From contig DATLQT010000047.1 of assembly GCA_035535055.1 (NCBI GenBank), positions 1 through 43,563 of the forward strand: a DNA stretch of 43,563 bases, in the 5' to 3' direction. Made by a program: the position numbers and the translations under genes. This stretch comes from UBA6019 sp035535055. GTDB taxonomy: Bacteria > Chloroflexota > Dormibacteria > Dormibacterales > Dormibacteraceae. Positions within the stretch are counted from its first letter, which is position 1; each line of letters starts with the position of its first letter. The notes under the pieces were generated by a model. The model saw only the letters and a program-made list of their open reading frames with translations. It did not search any database and was not told the origin of the DNA. Below are positions 7,279 to 17,811 of this stretch, piece after piece.

Positions 7279-8400
7279 ATGTCCCACTCGGGCATCCGGG
7301 AGATATCCAACATCGCCATCACCCGGCCGGGCACGGTCCGGCTGGATGTAGGCCAGCCCAACTTCCGGACGCCCGAGCACATCGGGGAGGCGGGCAAGCG
7401 GGCGATCGACGAGGGCTACACCTTCTATACCCACACCCAGGGCTTGATCGGCCTTCGGGAGCGGCTGGTCGACAAGCTCCACAAGGTCAACGGCTACCGC
7501 GTCGCCCCCGAGCAGATCGCGTGCGCAAGCGGCGGGGTGGGCGCTATCTCGGCCGCGATGGCGGCGATCCTCGAACCGGGCGACGAGATCCTGCTCCCCG
7601 ACCCGGGCTGGCCCAACTACCGCATGATGCCGCCGTGGCTCGGGGCTCGCCCGGTCTTCTACCCGCTCCTCCTCGACCATGACCTCCTGCCCGACCTGGA
7701 GCAGATGGACGATCTGGTCACGCCGCGGACCCGGGCGCTCGTCATCAACAGCCCGAGCAACCCGACCGGGGCGGTCTTCCCGCGGCCGGTGATCGAGGCG
7801 CTCGCCGACTTCGCGGTCCGCCACGATCTCTGGCTGATCAGCGACGAGTGCTACGACCAGATCCTCTTCGAGGGCGAGCACGTGAGCCCGGCGTCCTTCC
7901 TCGACGACGGCCGGGTGATCAGCATCTACACCTTCTCCAAGACCTACGCCATGACCGGCTGGCGGCTCGGCTACGCCGTCGGCGACCCCAAGCTCATCGA
8001 CACCGTGACCAAGGTGCTGGAGTCGAACACGTCGGGGCCCTCGACGATCGCGCAGAAGGCGGCCGAGGCCGCCCTCGACGGGCCCAAGGATTGCGTCGAA
8101 GAAATGGTCGCTGCGTACTCGCACCGCCGCGACCTGGCCGTCGACCTGCTCCAGGAGGCCGGACTGCTGGTCAGCGTCCCCCATGGAGCCTTCTACGTGA
8201 TGGCCGACGTTTCCGCCGCCGGTCCCGACTCGCGGGAATTCGCGCTCCGGATGGTCGACGACCGCGGCGTCTCGGTCGCGCCCGGGACCGCCTTCGGCCG
8301 GGTCGCGGCTGGTGCTGTGCGGATCAGCCTGGCGAGCTCCGACGCCGACCTCCGGGAGGGCATCGGGCGGCTCGCCGAAGCAGTGAAGGATTGGAGTTGA
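7279..8400 (+). CDS. Class I/II PLP-dependent aminotransferase
   Basis: A fold-type I aminotransferase of 373 residues. The Schiff-base lysine is K221 in TFSKTYAMTGWRLGYA. Other cofactor residues are N161 in SPSNPTG, D189 in LISDECYD and Y192, with substrate-carboxylate R229 in the GWR motif. The N-terminal DVGQPNF is the usual aspartate-aminotransferase-like opening. Substrate cannot be set from sequence; aspartate, aromatic or alanine transamination are all possible. The downstream Dabb-domain gene starts within the stop codon region, indicating co-translation. Confidence 0.93.
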   Translation: MSHSGIREISNIAITRPGTVRLDVGQPNFRTPEHIGEAGKRAIDEGYTFYTHTQGLIGLRERLVDKLHKVNGYRVAPEQIACASGGVGAISAAMAAILEPGDEILLPDPGWPNYRMMPPWLGARPVFYPLLLDHDLLPDLEQMDDLVTPRTRALVINSPSNPTGAVFPRPVIEALADFAVRHDLWLISDECYDQILFEGEHVSPASFLDDGRVISIYTFSKTYAMTGWRLGYAVGDPKLIDTVTKVLESNTSGPSTIAQKAAEAALDGPKDCVEEMVAAYSHRRDLAVDLLQEAGLLVSVPHGAFYVMADVSAAGPDSREFALRMVDDRGVSVAPGTAFGRVAAGAVRISLASSDADLREGIGRLAEAVKDWS

Positions 8401-9002
8401 TAACCCATATCTACGTGGCCAAGCTGAAGCCCGGAACCTCGGACGCGCAGGTCGTCGACTGGCTCGACGCGATTCGACGTCTCAAGATCGACGGCATGCT
8501 GGAGCTCGCCTGTGGAGTTGACCTCGGCCTGCGGGAGGGCAACTACGACGTCGCCATCACCGCGGACTTCGTCGACGCAGAGGCGTGGCACCGGTACAAC
8601 GACGACAAGCTCCACAACGAGATCCGCGCCGAGCACGCCAAGCCGATCGTCGAGGACCAGCGCCGGGTCCAGTTCCTCCGCAGCCGCCACTTCGAGGTGG
8701 CGGGCGACATCCGCAACGTGACGGTCATCGACCTCGAGGAGGGTGCGCCGGCCGACCAGGGTTCGAAGGCCACCGAGAGGCTGCGGTCGCTCCGCTGCAG
8801 GGGCATGCACCACCTCGACGCCGGGATCGACCTCGGACTCCAGACAGGCAACGCCACGGCGGGCGTGATCTGCGACTTCGACTCACCCGAGGCCTACGCG
8901 GTCTACGACGCCGACGAAGCCCATAACCGGATCCGCGAGGAGGACATCAAGCCCTTCCTGGACAAGATCCGGCGGGTCCAGTTCGAGCTCGACGCCGACT
9001 GA
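8397..9002 (+). CDS. Tandem Dabb (stress-responsive A/B barrel) domain protein
   Basis: This 201-residue protein has two copies of a ferredoxin-like Dabb domain. Copy 1 (about 1-97) reads THIYVAKLKPG...LGLREGNYDVAITADF...WHRYNDDKLHNEI; copy 2 (about 105-200) reads VTVIDLEEG...LGLQTGNATAGVICDF...YAVYDADEAHNRI and ends RRVQFELD. Dabb proteins form dimeric barrels, some with roles in stress or as small cyclases; a fused pair could form the barrel alone. The start is TTG at 8397, overlapping the aminotransferase stop (TTGA) and preceded by AAGGA at good spacing. The role with the aminotransferase is unknown. Confidence 0.85.
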   Translation: MITHIYVAKLKPGTSDAQVVDWLDAIRRLKIDGMLELACGVDLGLREGNYDVAITADFVDAEAWHRYNDDKLHNEIRAEHAKPIVEDQRRVQFLRSRHFEVAGDIRNVTVIDLEEGAPADQGSKATERLRSLRCRGMHHLDAGIDLGLQTGNATAGVICDFDSPEAYAVYDADEAHNRIREEDIKPFLDKIRRVQFELDAD

Positions 9003-9015
9003 AAGCTAGCCCGCC

Positions 9016-10257
9016 CTAGCCTCGCGCCCGCTCCAGCAGCGCCACCGACTCGACGTGGTAGGTCTGGGGGAACATGTCGACGATCGCCACCCGCCGCACC
9101 CGGTAGCCGGCTCGGACGAGCAGTGCGATATCGCGCGCGTGCGTCGAAGGCTCGCAGGAGACGTAGGCGATCCGCGACGGGCCGAGGCGCAGCAGCTCGC
9201 CGATCGCCGCCTGCTCGAGGCCCGCGCGAGGCGGGTCGGCGATCACCGCGTCATGGTCGCCCAGCCGCAGCCGTCGGAGTTGGTCCTCGACCCGGCCGGC
9301 CAGGAACTCCACGTTTGCCGAGCCGTTGATCCGCGCGGCGAGTCGCCCGAGGTTGACCGCGCGCGGGTTCTCCTCGATCGCCGTCACCGCCGACGCGGCA
9401 CGGGCGGCGGCGAGGCTGATGGTGCCAATGCCGGCGTAGAGGTCGAGTACGCGGTCGCCCGGCTCGATCGCCAGCATGTCGAGCGCGGCCTGGTAGAGGA
9501 CCGGCGTCTGGCGGTGGTTGGCCTGCACGAAGGTGTCACTGCGAACCCGGAAATGAAGGCCGAGCAGGTCGAGCCCGAGGGAGTCGTCGAGCATCACCAC
9601 CCCCGGCAGCAGCTCCGCCGCCCGAGCGCCCAGCTCCTCGGCGGCGTGTCCCGGCTTACCCTCGAAGCGGGCGGCCCAGAGCAGCTCCCGGCCGCCCGGC
9701 GAGGCGGTGAGCAGGAGGTGCTTCATACCCTTCACGCCGAGCTCGGCGGCCGCACGGCGGAAGCCGTCGAGGGCGGTCTCGATCAGCTGGACGTGGATCG
9801 GGCATTCGCGGATGGCGAGCACGGAGTGCGAGCGCAGCCGGTGGAAGCCGAACTCGAAGCCGCTGCCGGACGGGATCGCCTCGAATTCACCGCGGATCCG
9901 GTAACGCCAGGGGTCGTCCATCCCGAACACCGGCGTGTCGGGCGGCAGGCGCAGGCCGGCCCGGGCCCAGACGTCCTCCACCACCTTGCGCTTGATCTCC
10001 AGCTGGGCCGCGTAACGGGCGTGCTGCCAGTGGCAGCCGCCGCAGTCGCCGAAGTACGGGCAGGGCGCCGCGACGCGGTCGGGCGAGGCCTCCAGCACCT
10101 CCTCGACGGCGGCGAAGAGGGTACCGCCGCGCTTGCCGCGGTGACGCACATCGACCGTCTCGCCGGGCAGCGCGTAATGGACGAGGACGACCTGGCCATC
10201 CTCCTGGCGGGCGACCACCGAGCCGCCGTGGGCCGGGTTGGTGGGATGGAGGATCAT
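9016..10257 (-). CDS. 23S rRNA/tRNA m5U methyltransferase with 4Fe-4S cluster (RlmD/TrmA family)
   Basis: SAM-dependent RNA uracil-C5 methyltransferase, 413 residues. Cluster cysteines are C66, C72 and C75 (APCPYFGDCGGC) and C152 (RECPIH), as in RlmD. The Rossmann domain carries VLDLYAGIGT, the acidic DPPRAGL loop and nucleophile Cys in YVSCEPSTHARD. The usual N-terminal TRAM domain is short here, roughly residues 10-55. The ATG overlaps the stop of the PHP gene (ATGA), so it is the last gene of the gatB-PHP run. Whether the target is rRNA or tRNA cannot be settled by reading. Confidence 0.9.
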   Translation of the reverse strand: MILHPTNPAHGGSVVARQEDGQVVLVHYALPGETVDVRHRGKRGGTLFAAVEEVLEASPDRVAAPCPYFGDCGGCHWQHARYAAQLEIKRKVVEDVWARAGLRLPPDTPVFGMDDPWRYRIRGEFEAIPSGSGFEFGFHRLRSHSVLAIRECPIHVQLIETALDGFRRAAAELGVKGMKHLLLTASPGGRELLWAARFEGKPGHAAEELGARAAELLPGVVMLDDSLGLDLLGLHFRVRSDTFVQANHRQTPVLYQAALDMLAIEPGDRVLDLYAGIGTISLAAARAASAVTAIEENPRAVNLGRLAARINGSANVEFLAGRVEDQLRRLRLGDHDAVIADPPRAGLEQAAIGELLRLGPSRIAYVSCEPSTHARDIALLVRAGYRVRRVAIVDMFPQTYHVESVALLERARG

Positions 10258-11045
10258 CGCCGCCAGAAGGCCGCCGGGTCCCGCGCCGGCCGGAAGCCGG
10301 CCGCCTCGACCACCTCGGCCGCCGCCGCGAAGCCGGCCGCGATGAGGCGCGGCTCGTGGGAATCGCTGCCGAAGGAGACCCGATCGCCGCCCGCCTCGCG
10401 CCACCAGCCGAGAACGACCGGTCCTGGGCAGAGCCCGCGCCGGTGCTCGGCCCCGCGGGTCGTGTTCACCTCCAGCGCTGCGCCGCGGTCCGCCAGGGCG
10501 CGGAGGACGGCGCGGTACTCCCCTTCGAAGTCCGACTCCCGGAAGGGCAGATCGGCGTGCGGCCAGTAGCGCTTGGGATAATCGAGGTGGGCGAGCACGT
10601 CGAAGAGCTGGTCGGAACGGACGAGATCGAGGGTCTCGGCGAGGTAGTCGCGCATGAGGTCCGCCGAATCCTTCGCCGTCAGGATCCCCTGGCTCATGTC
10701 CACCGGCTGGCCGGCCAGCCGCAGGGTGTGCACCGACCCGAGCACCCGGTCGAGCGGCGCCGCCCGCAGCAGCGCCGCCACCTCGGCCGGGAAGCGGTGG
10801 GGCTCGCCCAGCTCGACGCCGGTTAGGATCCGGAGCTCCGGGAAGAGCGCCCGGCAGCGCTCGACCGCGCCCAGGTAGCCCGCCAGGTCGAGCGGTTGCT
10901 GCTCGGCGAAGGCGTGGACGAAGTCGCAGTGGTCGGTGAAGGCGATCGCGGGCAGGCCCAGATCTACCGCCTTGCGGCAGGTGGCCTCCATGTCGCCGCG
11001 CGGGGCATCCCACGACCACTCGGTGTGGACGTGCCCGTCGGCGAT
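10254..11045 (-). CDS. PHP-domain phosphoesterase (histidinol-phosphatase HisJ-like)
   Basis: A metal-dependent phosphoesterase of the PHP fold, about 263 residues. Metal ligands are visible: HVH in DGHVHTEWSWD, FTDHCDF, GVELGE, GSVHTL, AHLDYPKR and FGSDSH. The only canonical start in frame is the ATG at 10991, but that would remove the essential HxH motif, which is encoded upstream in the open frame. The frame holds no ATG, GTG or TTG between the motif and the gatB stop; ATC at 11045 is the natural position 10 bases after gatB ends. Either ATC initiates or a base is wrong. HisJ activity (histidine biosynthesis) is the best guess; no other his gene is nearby. Confidence 0.82.
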   Translation of the reverse strand: MADGHVHTEWSWDAPRGDMEATCRKAVDLGLPAIAFTDHCDFVHAFAEQQPLDLAGYLGAVERCRALFPELRILTGVELGEPHRFPAEVAALLRAAPLDRVLGSVHTLRLAGQPVDMSQGILTAKDSADLMRDYLAETLDLVRSDQLFDVLAHLDYPKRYWPHADLPFRESDFEGEYRAVLRALADRGAALEVNTTRGAEHRRGLCPGPVVLGWWREAGGDRVSFGSDSHEPRLIAAGFAAAAEVVEAAGFRPARDPAAFWRR

Positions 11046-11055
11046 CGCCCGGGAG

Positions 11056-12477
<1,422 letters not shown>

Positions 12478-12484
12478 GGCTCTA

Positions 12485-12493
12485 CCCTCCTTT
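12485..12493 (-). promoter_or_regulatory. Strong Shine-Dalgarno site that fixes the gatB start at ATC
   Basis: AAAGGAGGG on the minus strand lies 7 bases before ATC (12477-12475), followed directly by the conserved GatB N-terminus. It is one of the best ribosome sites in the window and supports an ATC start over an IS-derived upstream ATG. Confidence 0.65.
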
Positions 12494-12495
12494 CC

Positions 12496-12662
12496 GGGGT
12501 GCAACCGCGGGCAACGCTTTTGGTGCTCGTCCTTGAAGGACTGTCGTGAGACGGCGTGCCCGGGGCTTGCCCCTGAAGGCCTGAGGCCCACAAGGGTGTC
12601 GTCCCGCGAGGACTGGTCCATCAGCACGGCAGCGTGCCTTCAGTGCACCCCGATCAATGTTT
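12496..12662 (+). ncRNA. Candidate IS110 bridge RNA region
   Basis: The non-coding leader before the transposase holds a series of hairpins: GTCCT-TGA-AGGAC (12529-12541), a GGGG/CCCC hairpin near 12562-12573, AGGCC-TGA-GGCC near 12577-12587, GTCC-CGCGA-GGAC (12601-12613) and GCACG-GCAG-CGTGC (12624-12637). Length and position match the bridge RNA known from IS621-type IS110 elements. Loops have not been matched to target or donor sequence, so ends and strand are inferred. Confidence 0.45.
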
Positions 12663-12673
12663 AGGAGGTGCGG

Positions 12674-13942
12674 ATGCTTTCGGTAGGAGTGGATTGGTCG
12701 GAGGACTTCCACCTGGTCGCTCTGGGGCGACCCGGGGAAGGCGTCATCGATGTAAGCCGGGTGGAACACCGGCCGGAGGCGATTGGTCGCCTGCTCACCA
12801 GGATCGCCGAGCTCGAGCCCGACCCAGACGAGGTCCGAGTCGTCATCGAGACCCGCCACGGCCTGCTGGTCGAGGCTCTGCTCGACGCCGGTTTCGTGGT
12901 GCTTCCTGTCAACCCCGACCTGATTGCCCGTCGCCGCGGGCCGGCGCGCAAGAAGGACGACACCGAGGACGCCCGCATCGCCTGCCTGCTCGGACTCGAC
13001 CGTTTCGCCAGCCTTAAGCCGCTGGTCCCGCACAGCGACCTTGCCGAGGAGCTGCGTTCGCTGGCTCGCGACGACGAGCGGGCGGCTCGCGACCAGCGCC
13101 GCCTGCTCAACCGGTTGCGCATGGACCTGGTCCGCACTTTCCCGAGTGCTCTCGACATCGCGGGCGAGGACCTGGGTGCTCCCACCATGCTCAGGCTTCT
13201 GGAGCGCTGGCCAACCGCTCAGGAACTCGCCAACGCTAGTCGCGACGAACTCGTCGGGTTGGCTCGCGGCAACCACCACGGCTGGCCCGAGCGGTTGGCA
13301 GAACGGATCTCCTCTGCCCTCAGCCAGACCCAGTTCGTGGCTCGTCCCGCCCTTGTTCGGGCCAAGGCTGACAGCATCCGGCTGGCCGCCACCCAGTTGC
13401 TCCTCATCGGTCAGCAGCGCAAGGTTTGGGAACGGCGGATGGGTGAGCTCCTGTTGGGAGCGCCGCGGCACGGCCGCGACCACCAGCCTCGGACCGAAGA
13501 GCTGGGGGAGAAGTTCCCTGACGGCGAGATCTACCTGAGCTTTCCCGGCCTCGGTGATCGCCTCGCCGCCAGGGTTGCCGGTGAGATCGGCGACCATCCC
13601 GAACAGTTCAGTTCGCCGAACTCGCTCCAATGCTATGCCGGCAAGGCGCCCGTGACGCGCCGCTCCGGCAAGAGCGAGTTCGTGGTCGCGCACCGCTTGG
13701 CCTGCAACCGCCACCTGCGAGACGCCGTCCAGCAGTGGGCCTTTTGTTCTCTCAACGAGTCCGGCTGGGCGCGCGAGTTCTACCAAGGCAAGCGGGCTGC
13801 CGGCAAGAGCCACAACGCCGCTCTTCGGGCGCTCGGCAACCGCTGGCTTGAAGTCCTCTGGCATTGCGTCAAGAACCACACCCCCTACAGCGAAGCCGTC
13901 CACGTCGCGAACCGCAACCGAGCCCTCGGCCGCGCCGCCTGA
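12674..13942 (+). CDS. IS110-family transposase (bridge-RNA-guided recombinase type)
   Basis: This 422-residue recombinase has an N-terminal RuvC-like DEDD domain: D in VGVDWSEDFH, E in VVIETRHG, and DD in KKDDTEDARIA. A coiled-coil middle follows, then a C-terminal Transposase_20 domain with FPGLGDRLAARV, YAGKAPVTRRSGKSEF (probable catalytic Ser in RRSGKS) and WARAFY-like WAREFYQGKR. ATG at 12674 has AGGAGG 5 bases upstream; a GTG at 12668 overlaps that site. The gene is intact, so the element may still be active. Orientation is opposite to the gat operon. Confidence 0.95.
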   Translation: MLSVGVDWSEDFHLVALGRPGEGVIDVSRVEHRPEAIGRLLTRIAELEPDPDEVRVVIETRHGLLVEALLDAGFVVLPVNPDLIARRRGPARKKDDTEDARIACLLGLDRFASLKPLVPHSDLAEELRSLARDDERAARDQRRLLNRLRMDLVRTFPSALDIAGEDLGAPTMLRLLERWPTAQELANASRDELVGLARGNHHGWPERLAERISSALSQTQFVARPALVRAKADSIRLAATQLLLIGQQRKVWERRMGELLLGAPRHGRDHQPRTEELGEKFPDGEIYLSFPGLGDRLAARVAGEIGDHPEQFSSPNSLQCYAGKAPVTRRSGKSEFVVAHRLACNRHLRDAVQQWAFCSLNESGWAREFYQGKRAAGKSHNAALRALGNRWLEVLWHCVKNHTPYSEAVHVANRNRALGRAA

Positions 13943-13989
13943 CACCTCAATGTCGGGAGAACTAATGTTTGTGGTTGACAAAGGGTGTC

Positions 13990-15461
<1,472 letters not shown>

Positions 15462-15465
<4 letters not shown>

Positions 15466-15761
15466 CCTGGATCGGGCTCCTGGATCGCCCTCACCACCAA
15501 GAAGCCGCCCTCGGCGACGGGCGCGTTGCCGATCGCCTGCTCCTGGCTGAGGGACGGCCGGGGCTCGTCCGCGCGCATCACGTTGCGGACCTCGACCACC
15601 TGGGCTGTGGGCGGGATCGCCTCGGTGTCAACCTCGGCCAGGCGGTCGATGTGGTCGAGGATCCGAGACAGCTGCTCGGCGTAGAAGTCCTCCTCGCCGT
15701 CCCTCAGCCCGAGCCGGGCGAGGAGGGCGACATGGCGCACCTGATCGCGGGAGAGGGTCAC
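15462..15761 (-). CDS. gatC: Asp-tRNA(Asn)/Glu-tRNA(Gln) amidotransferase subunit C
   Basis: This 99-residue protein wraps around and stabilises GatA and GatB. Family features are LSRDQVRHVALLARLGL at the N-terminus, LSRILDHIDRLAEVDTE in the middle, and the C-terminal motif NVMRADEPRPSLSQEQ followed by NAP...GGFLVVRAI. It overlaps gatA by 4 bp (ATGA) and is the first gene of the split gatCAB set. ligA ends about 55 bp upstream on the same strand. Confidence 0.95.
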
Positions 15762-15816
15762 GCCCGAAGTCTACCGATCGCCCGAGTTCAGATCGCCCGG
15801 TTACGACACGGCGCGG

Positions 15817-17811
15817 CTAGCCCTTCAGGGCCGCGACCAGGCCGTTGAACTCCGCCTCGGACAGCACCGCCACCTTCAGCTTCTCCGCCTTCTCCAGCTT
15901 CGAGCCCGCGCCCGGCCCCGCGACCACGTAATCCGTCCGGGCGGAGACGGTGCCGGCGGCCTTGGCGCCCAGCGACCGCACCAGCGCCTCCGCGTCGGGC
16001 CGCGACATCGACTCCAGCGTCCCCGTGAACACAAAGGTCCTGCCCGTCAGCGGGCCTCCGCCGGGCGCCGCGGCCTCCAAGGGGATGACCCCCACGTCGA
16101 GGAGGTGCTGGACCAGCTCCCCGCCCGGTCCGGCGAAGAAGTGGCGGATCTCCGTCGCCATGCTCGGCCCGACGCCCTCGACCGCGCGCAGATCCTCCTC
16201 GGTGGCATTGCGCACCCGCTCGATCGAGCCCAGCTCGGCGGCCAGCAGCTCGGCCGTCGCCTCCCCCACCTGCGGGATGCCGAGCGAATAGAGGAAGCGG
16301 GCGAGGGTCGGCGCCCGGGCCGCCTCCAGCCGCGCCACCAGGTTCTCGGCCGACCTGGGACCGAAGTGCTCGAGCCCGGTCCACTGCTCGAGGCCGATCC
16401 GGTAGAGGTCGGCCGGCTCCGAGGCCAGGTCCCGCGCCAGCAGCTGCTCGACCGTCGAGTGCCCCAAGCCTTCGATGTTCATCGCCAGCCGCGAGGCGAA
16501 GTGCTGCAGGCGCTGCGAGCGCTGGGCCGCGCAGAAGGGATTGATGCAGCGGTGCGCGATGTAGGGCTCCTCGCGCACCACCTCGCCGCCGCAGACCGGG
16601 CAGCGCGCGGGCATCGACCAGCCGTCGCCGCGCGGGTCGTGCACGGAGATGATCTCGGGGATCACGTCGCCGGCTCGCCGGACCACCACCGCCGCGCCCG
16701 GGTAGGCTCCCTTGGCTTGGACCTGCGCCTCGTTGTGCATGGTGACGTTGCGCACGGTGACGCCACCGACGATGAGCGGCCGGATGTGGGCGACCGGGGT
16801 CAGCACCCCGGTGCGGCCGACGTAGACCTCGATCGACTCGATGACGCTCTCGCCCTCCTCGGGCGCGTACTTGTAGGCGATCGCCCAGCGCGGGCTGCGG
16901 GAGACGAAGCCGAGCTCTAGCTGCTGGTCGTGGCGGTCCACCTTGAGAACCACGCCGTCGATCTCGTGCGCGAGCTCGTGGCGGTGGTCGTGCCAGTGCC
17001 GGTGGAAGGCGATCACCTCCTCGATGCCGGCCAGCCGGCGCCGGTTCGGGTTGACCCGGAACCCCATCGTCTCGAGCCCGTCCAGCACCTCCCACTGCGA
17101 GCGCGCCGGGCCGGCCGGGTCGAGCGTGTACATGAAGGTCTGGAGGTTGCGCGACCCGGTCACCTTCGGGTCGAGCTGGCGGACGGACCCGGCCGCGGTG
17201 TTCCGCGGGTTCACGTACCGCTCGCGGCCGGCGGCGGCCATCTCCTGGTTGAGCTTCTCGAACGACGCCAGCGGGAAGTACACCTCGCCGCGGACCTCGA
17301 ACTCCCCTGGCAGCCCGGCAAGCGGCGACAGCGAGAGCGGCACGCTTTTCAGGGTCCGGATGTTGGCGGTGACGTCCTCGCCGGTCATCCCGTCGCCGCG
17401 GGTCGCCGCTCGGACTAGGCGGCCGCCCGAGTAGGTGAGGCTGATCGCGAGGCCGTCGATCTTGAGCTCGCCGACGTAGGAGACCTCGTCGCCGACAACC
17501 GAGCGCACCCGCCTGTCCCAGGCCCGGATCTCCTCCTCGTCGAAGGCGTTCTGGAGCGAGAGCATGGGCGAGCGGTGGCGGACCTTGGCGAACTGCTCGC
17601 CCAGCGCGCTGCCCACCCGCTGGGTCGGCGAGTCGGCGGTGACCAGGTCGGGGTGCTCCTCCTCCAGCCGGCGGAGCTCGAGGTAGGCCGCATCGTAGGT
17701 CGCGTCGGGGACCTCCGGGCTGTCGAGGACGTGGTAGGCGTAGTCCCAGCGCCGAACCTGTTCGCGAAGCTCCTGTGCGCGCGCCGCGAGGCGCGCGTTG
17801 GAGCCGCTCAC
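15817..17811 (-). CDS. ligA: NAD-dependent DNA ligase
   Basis: Seals nicks using NAD+; 664 residues, typical of LigA. The Ia domain (YAYHVLDSPEVPDATYD) binds NMN; the adenylation lysine is K117 in GELKIDGLA. OB-fold, a four-Cys zinc finger (CPVCGGEVV...HRCINPFC), helix-hairpin-helix repeats (VEGVGPSMATEI) and a C-terminal BRCT domain (GRTFVFTGTL...LGAKAAGTVSARTDYVVAG) follow in normal order. The ATG overlaps the pcrA stop by 4 bp, coupling the two repair/replication genes. Confidence 0.97.
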   Translation of the reverse strand: MSGSNARLAARAQELREQVRRWDYAYHVLDSPEVPDATYDAAYLELRRLEEEHPDLVTADSPTQRVGSALGEQFAKVRHRSPMLSLQNAFDEEEIRAWDRRVRSVVGDEVSYVGELKIDGLAISLTYSGGRLVRAATRGDGMTGEDVTANIRTLKSVPLSLSPLAGLPGEFEVRGEVYFPLASFEKLNQEMAAAGRERYVNPRNTAAGSVRQLDPKVTGSRNLQTFMYTLDPAGPARSQWEVLDGLETMGFRVNPNRRRLAGIEEVIAFHRHWHDHRHELAHEIDGVVLKVDRHDQQLELGFVSRSPRWAIAYKYAPEEGESVIESIEVYVGRTGVLTPVAHIRPLIVGGVTVRNVTMHNEAQVQAKGAYPGAAVVVRRAGDVIPEIISVHDPRGDGWSMPARCPVCGGEVVREEPYIAHRCINPFCAAQRSQRLQHFASRLAMNIEGLGHSTVEQLLARDLASEPADLYRIGLEQWTGLEHFGPRSAENLVARLEAARAPTLARFLYSLGIPQVGEATAELLAAELGSIERVRNATEEDLRAVEGVGPSMATEIRHFFAGPGGELVQHLLDVGVIPLEAAAPGGGPLTGRTFVFTGTLESMSRPDAEALVRSLGAKAAGTVSARTDYVVAGPGAGSKLEKAEKLKVAVLSEAEFNGLVAALKG

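Larger units (their letters stand above)
12496..13989 (+). mobile_element. IS110-family insertion sequence inserted between gatA and gatB
   Basis: One plus-strand transposase gene with a left non-coding leader of about 170 bp and a right non-coding end of about 45 bp, placed between the gatA stop and the gatB ribosome site. IS110 elements lack long terminal inverted repeats and make no target duplication, and none is seen; ends are therefore approximate. In IS110-group members the left leader encodes the bridge RNA that pairs with target and donor DNA. The insertion spares both flanking genes but interrupts the gatCAB operon in the antisense direction. Confidence 0.75.

Noticed and set aside
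12484..12627. GatB starting at the ATG at 12627 inside the IS
   Set aside because: The 50-residue extension has no GatB similarity and is IS-leader sequence, whereas a near-perfect ribosome site marks the conserved N-terminus.
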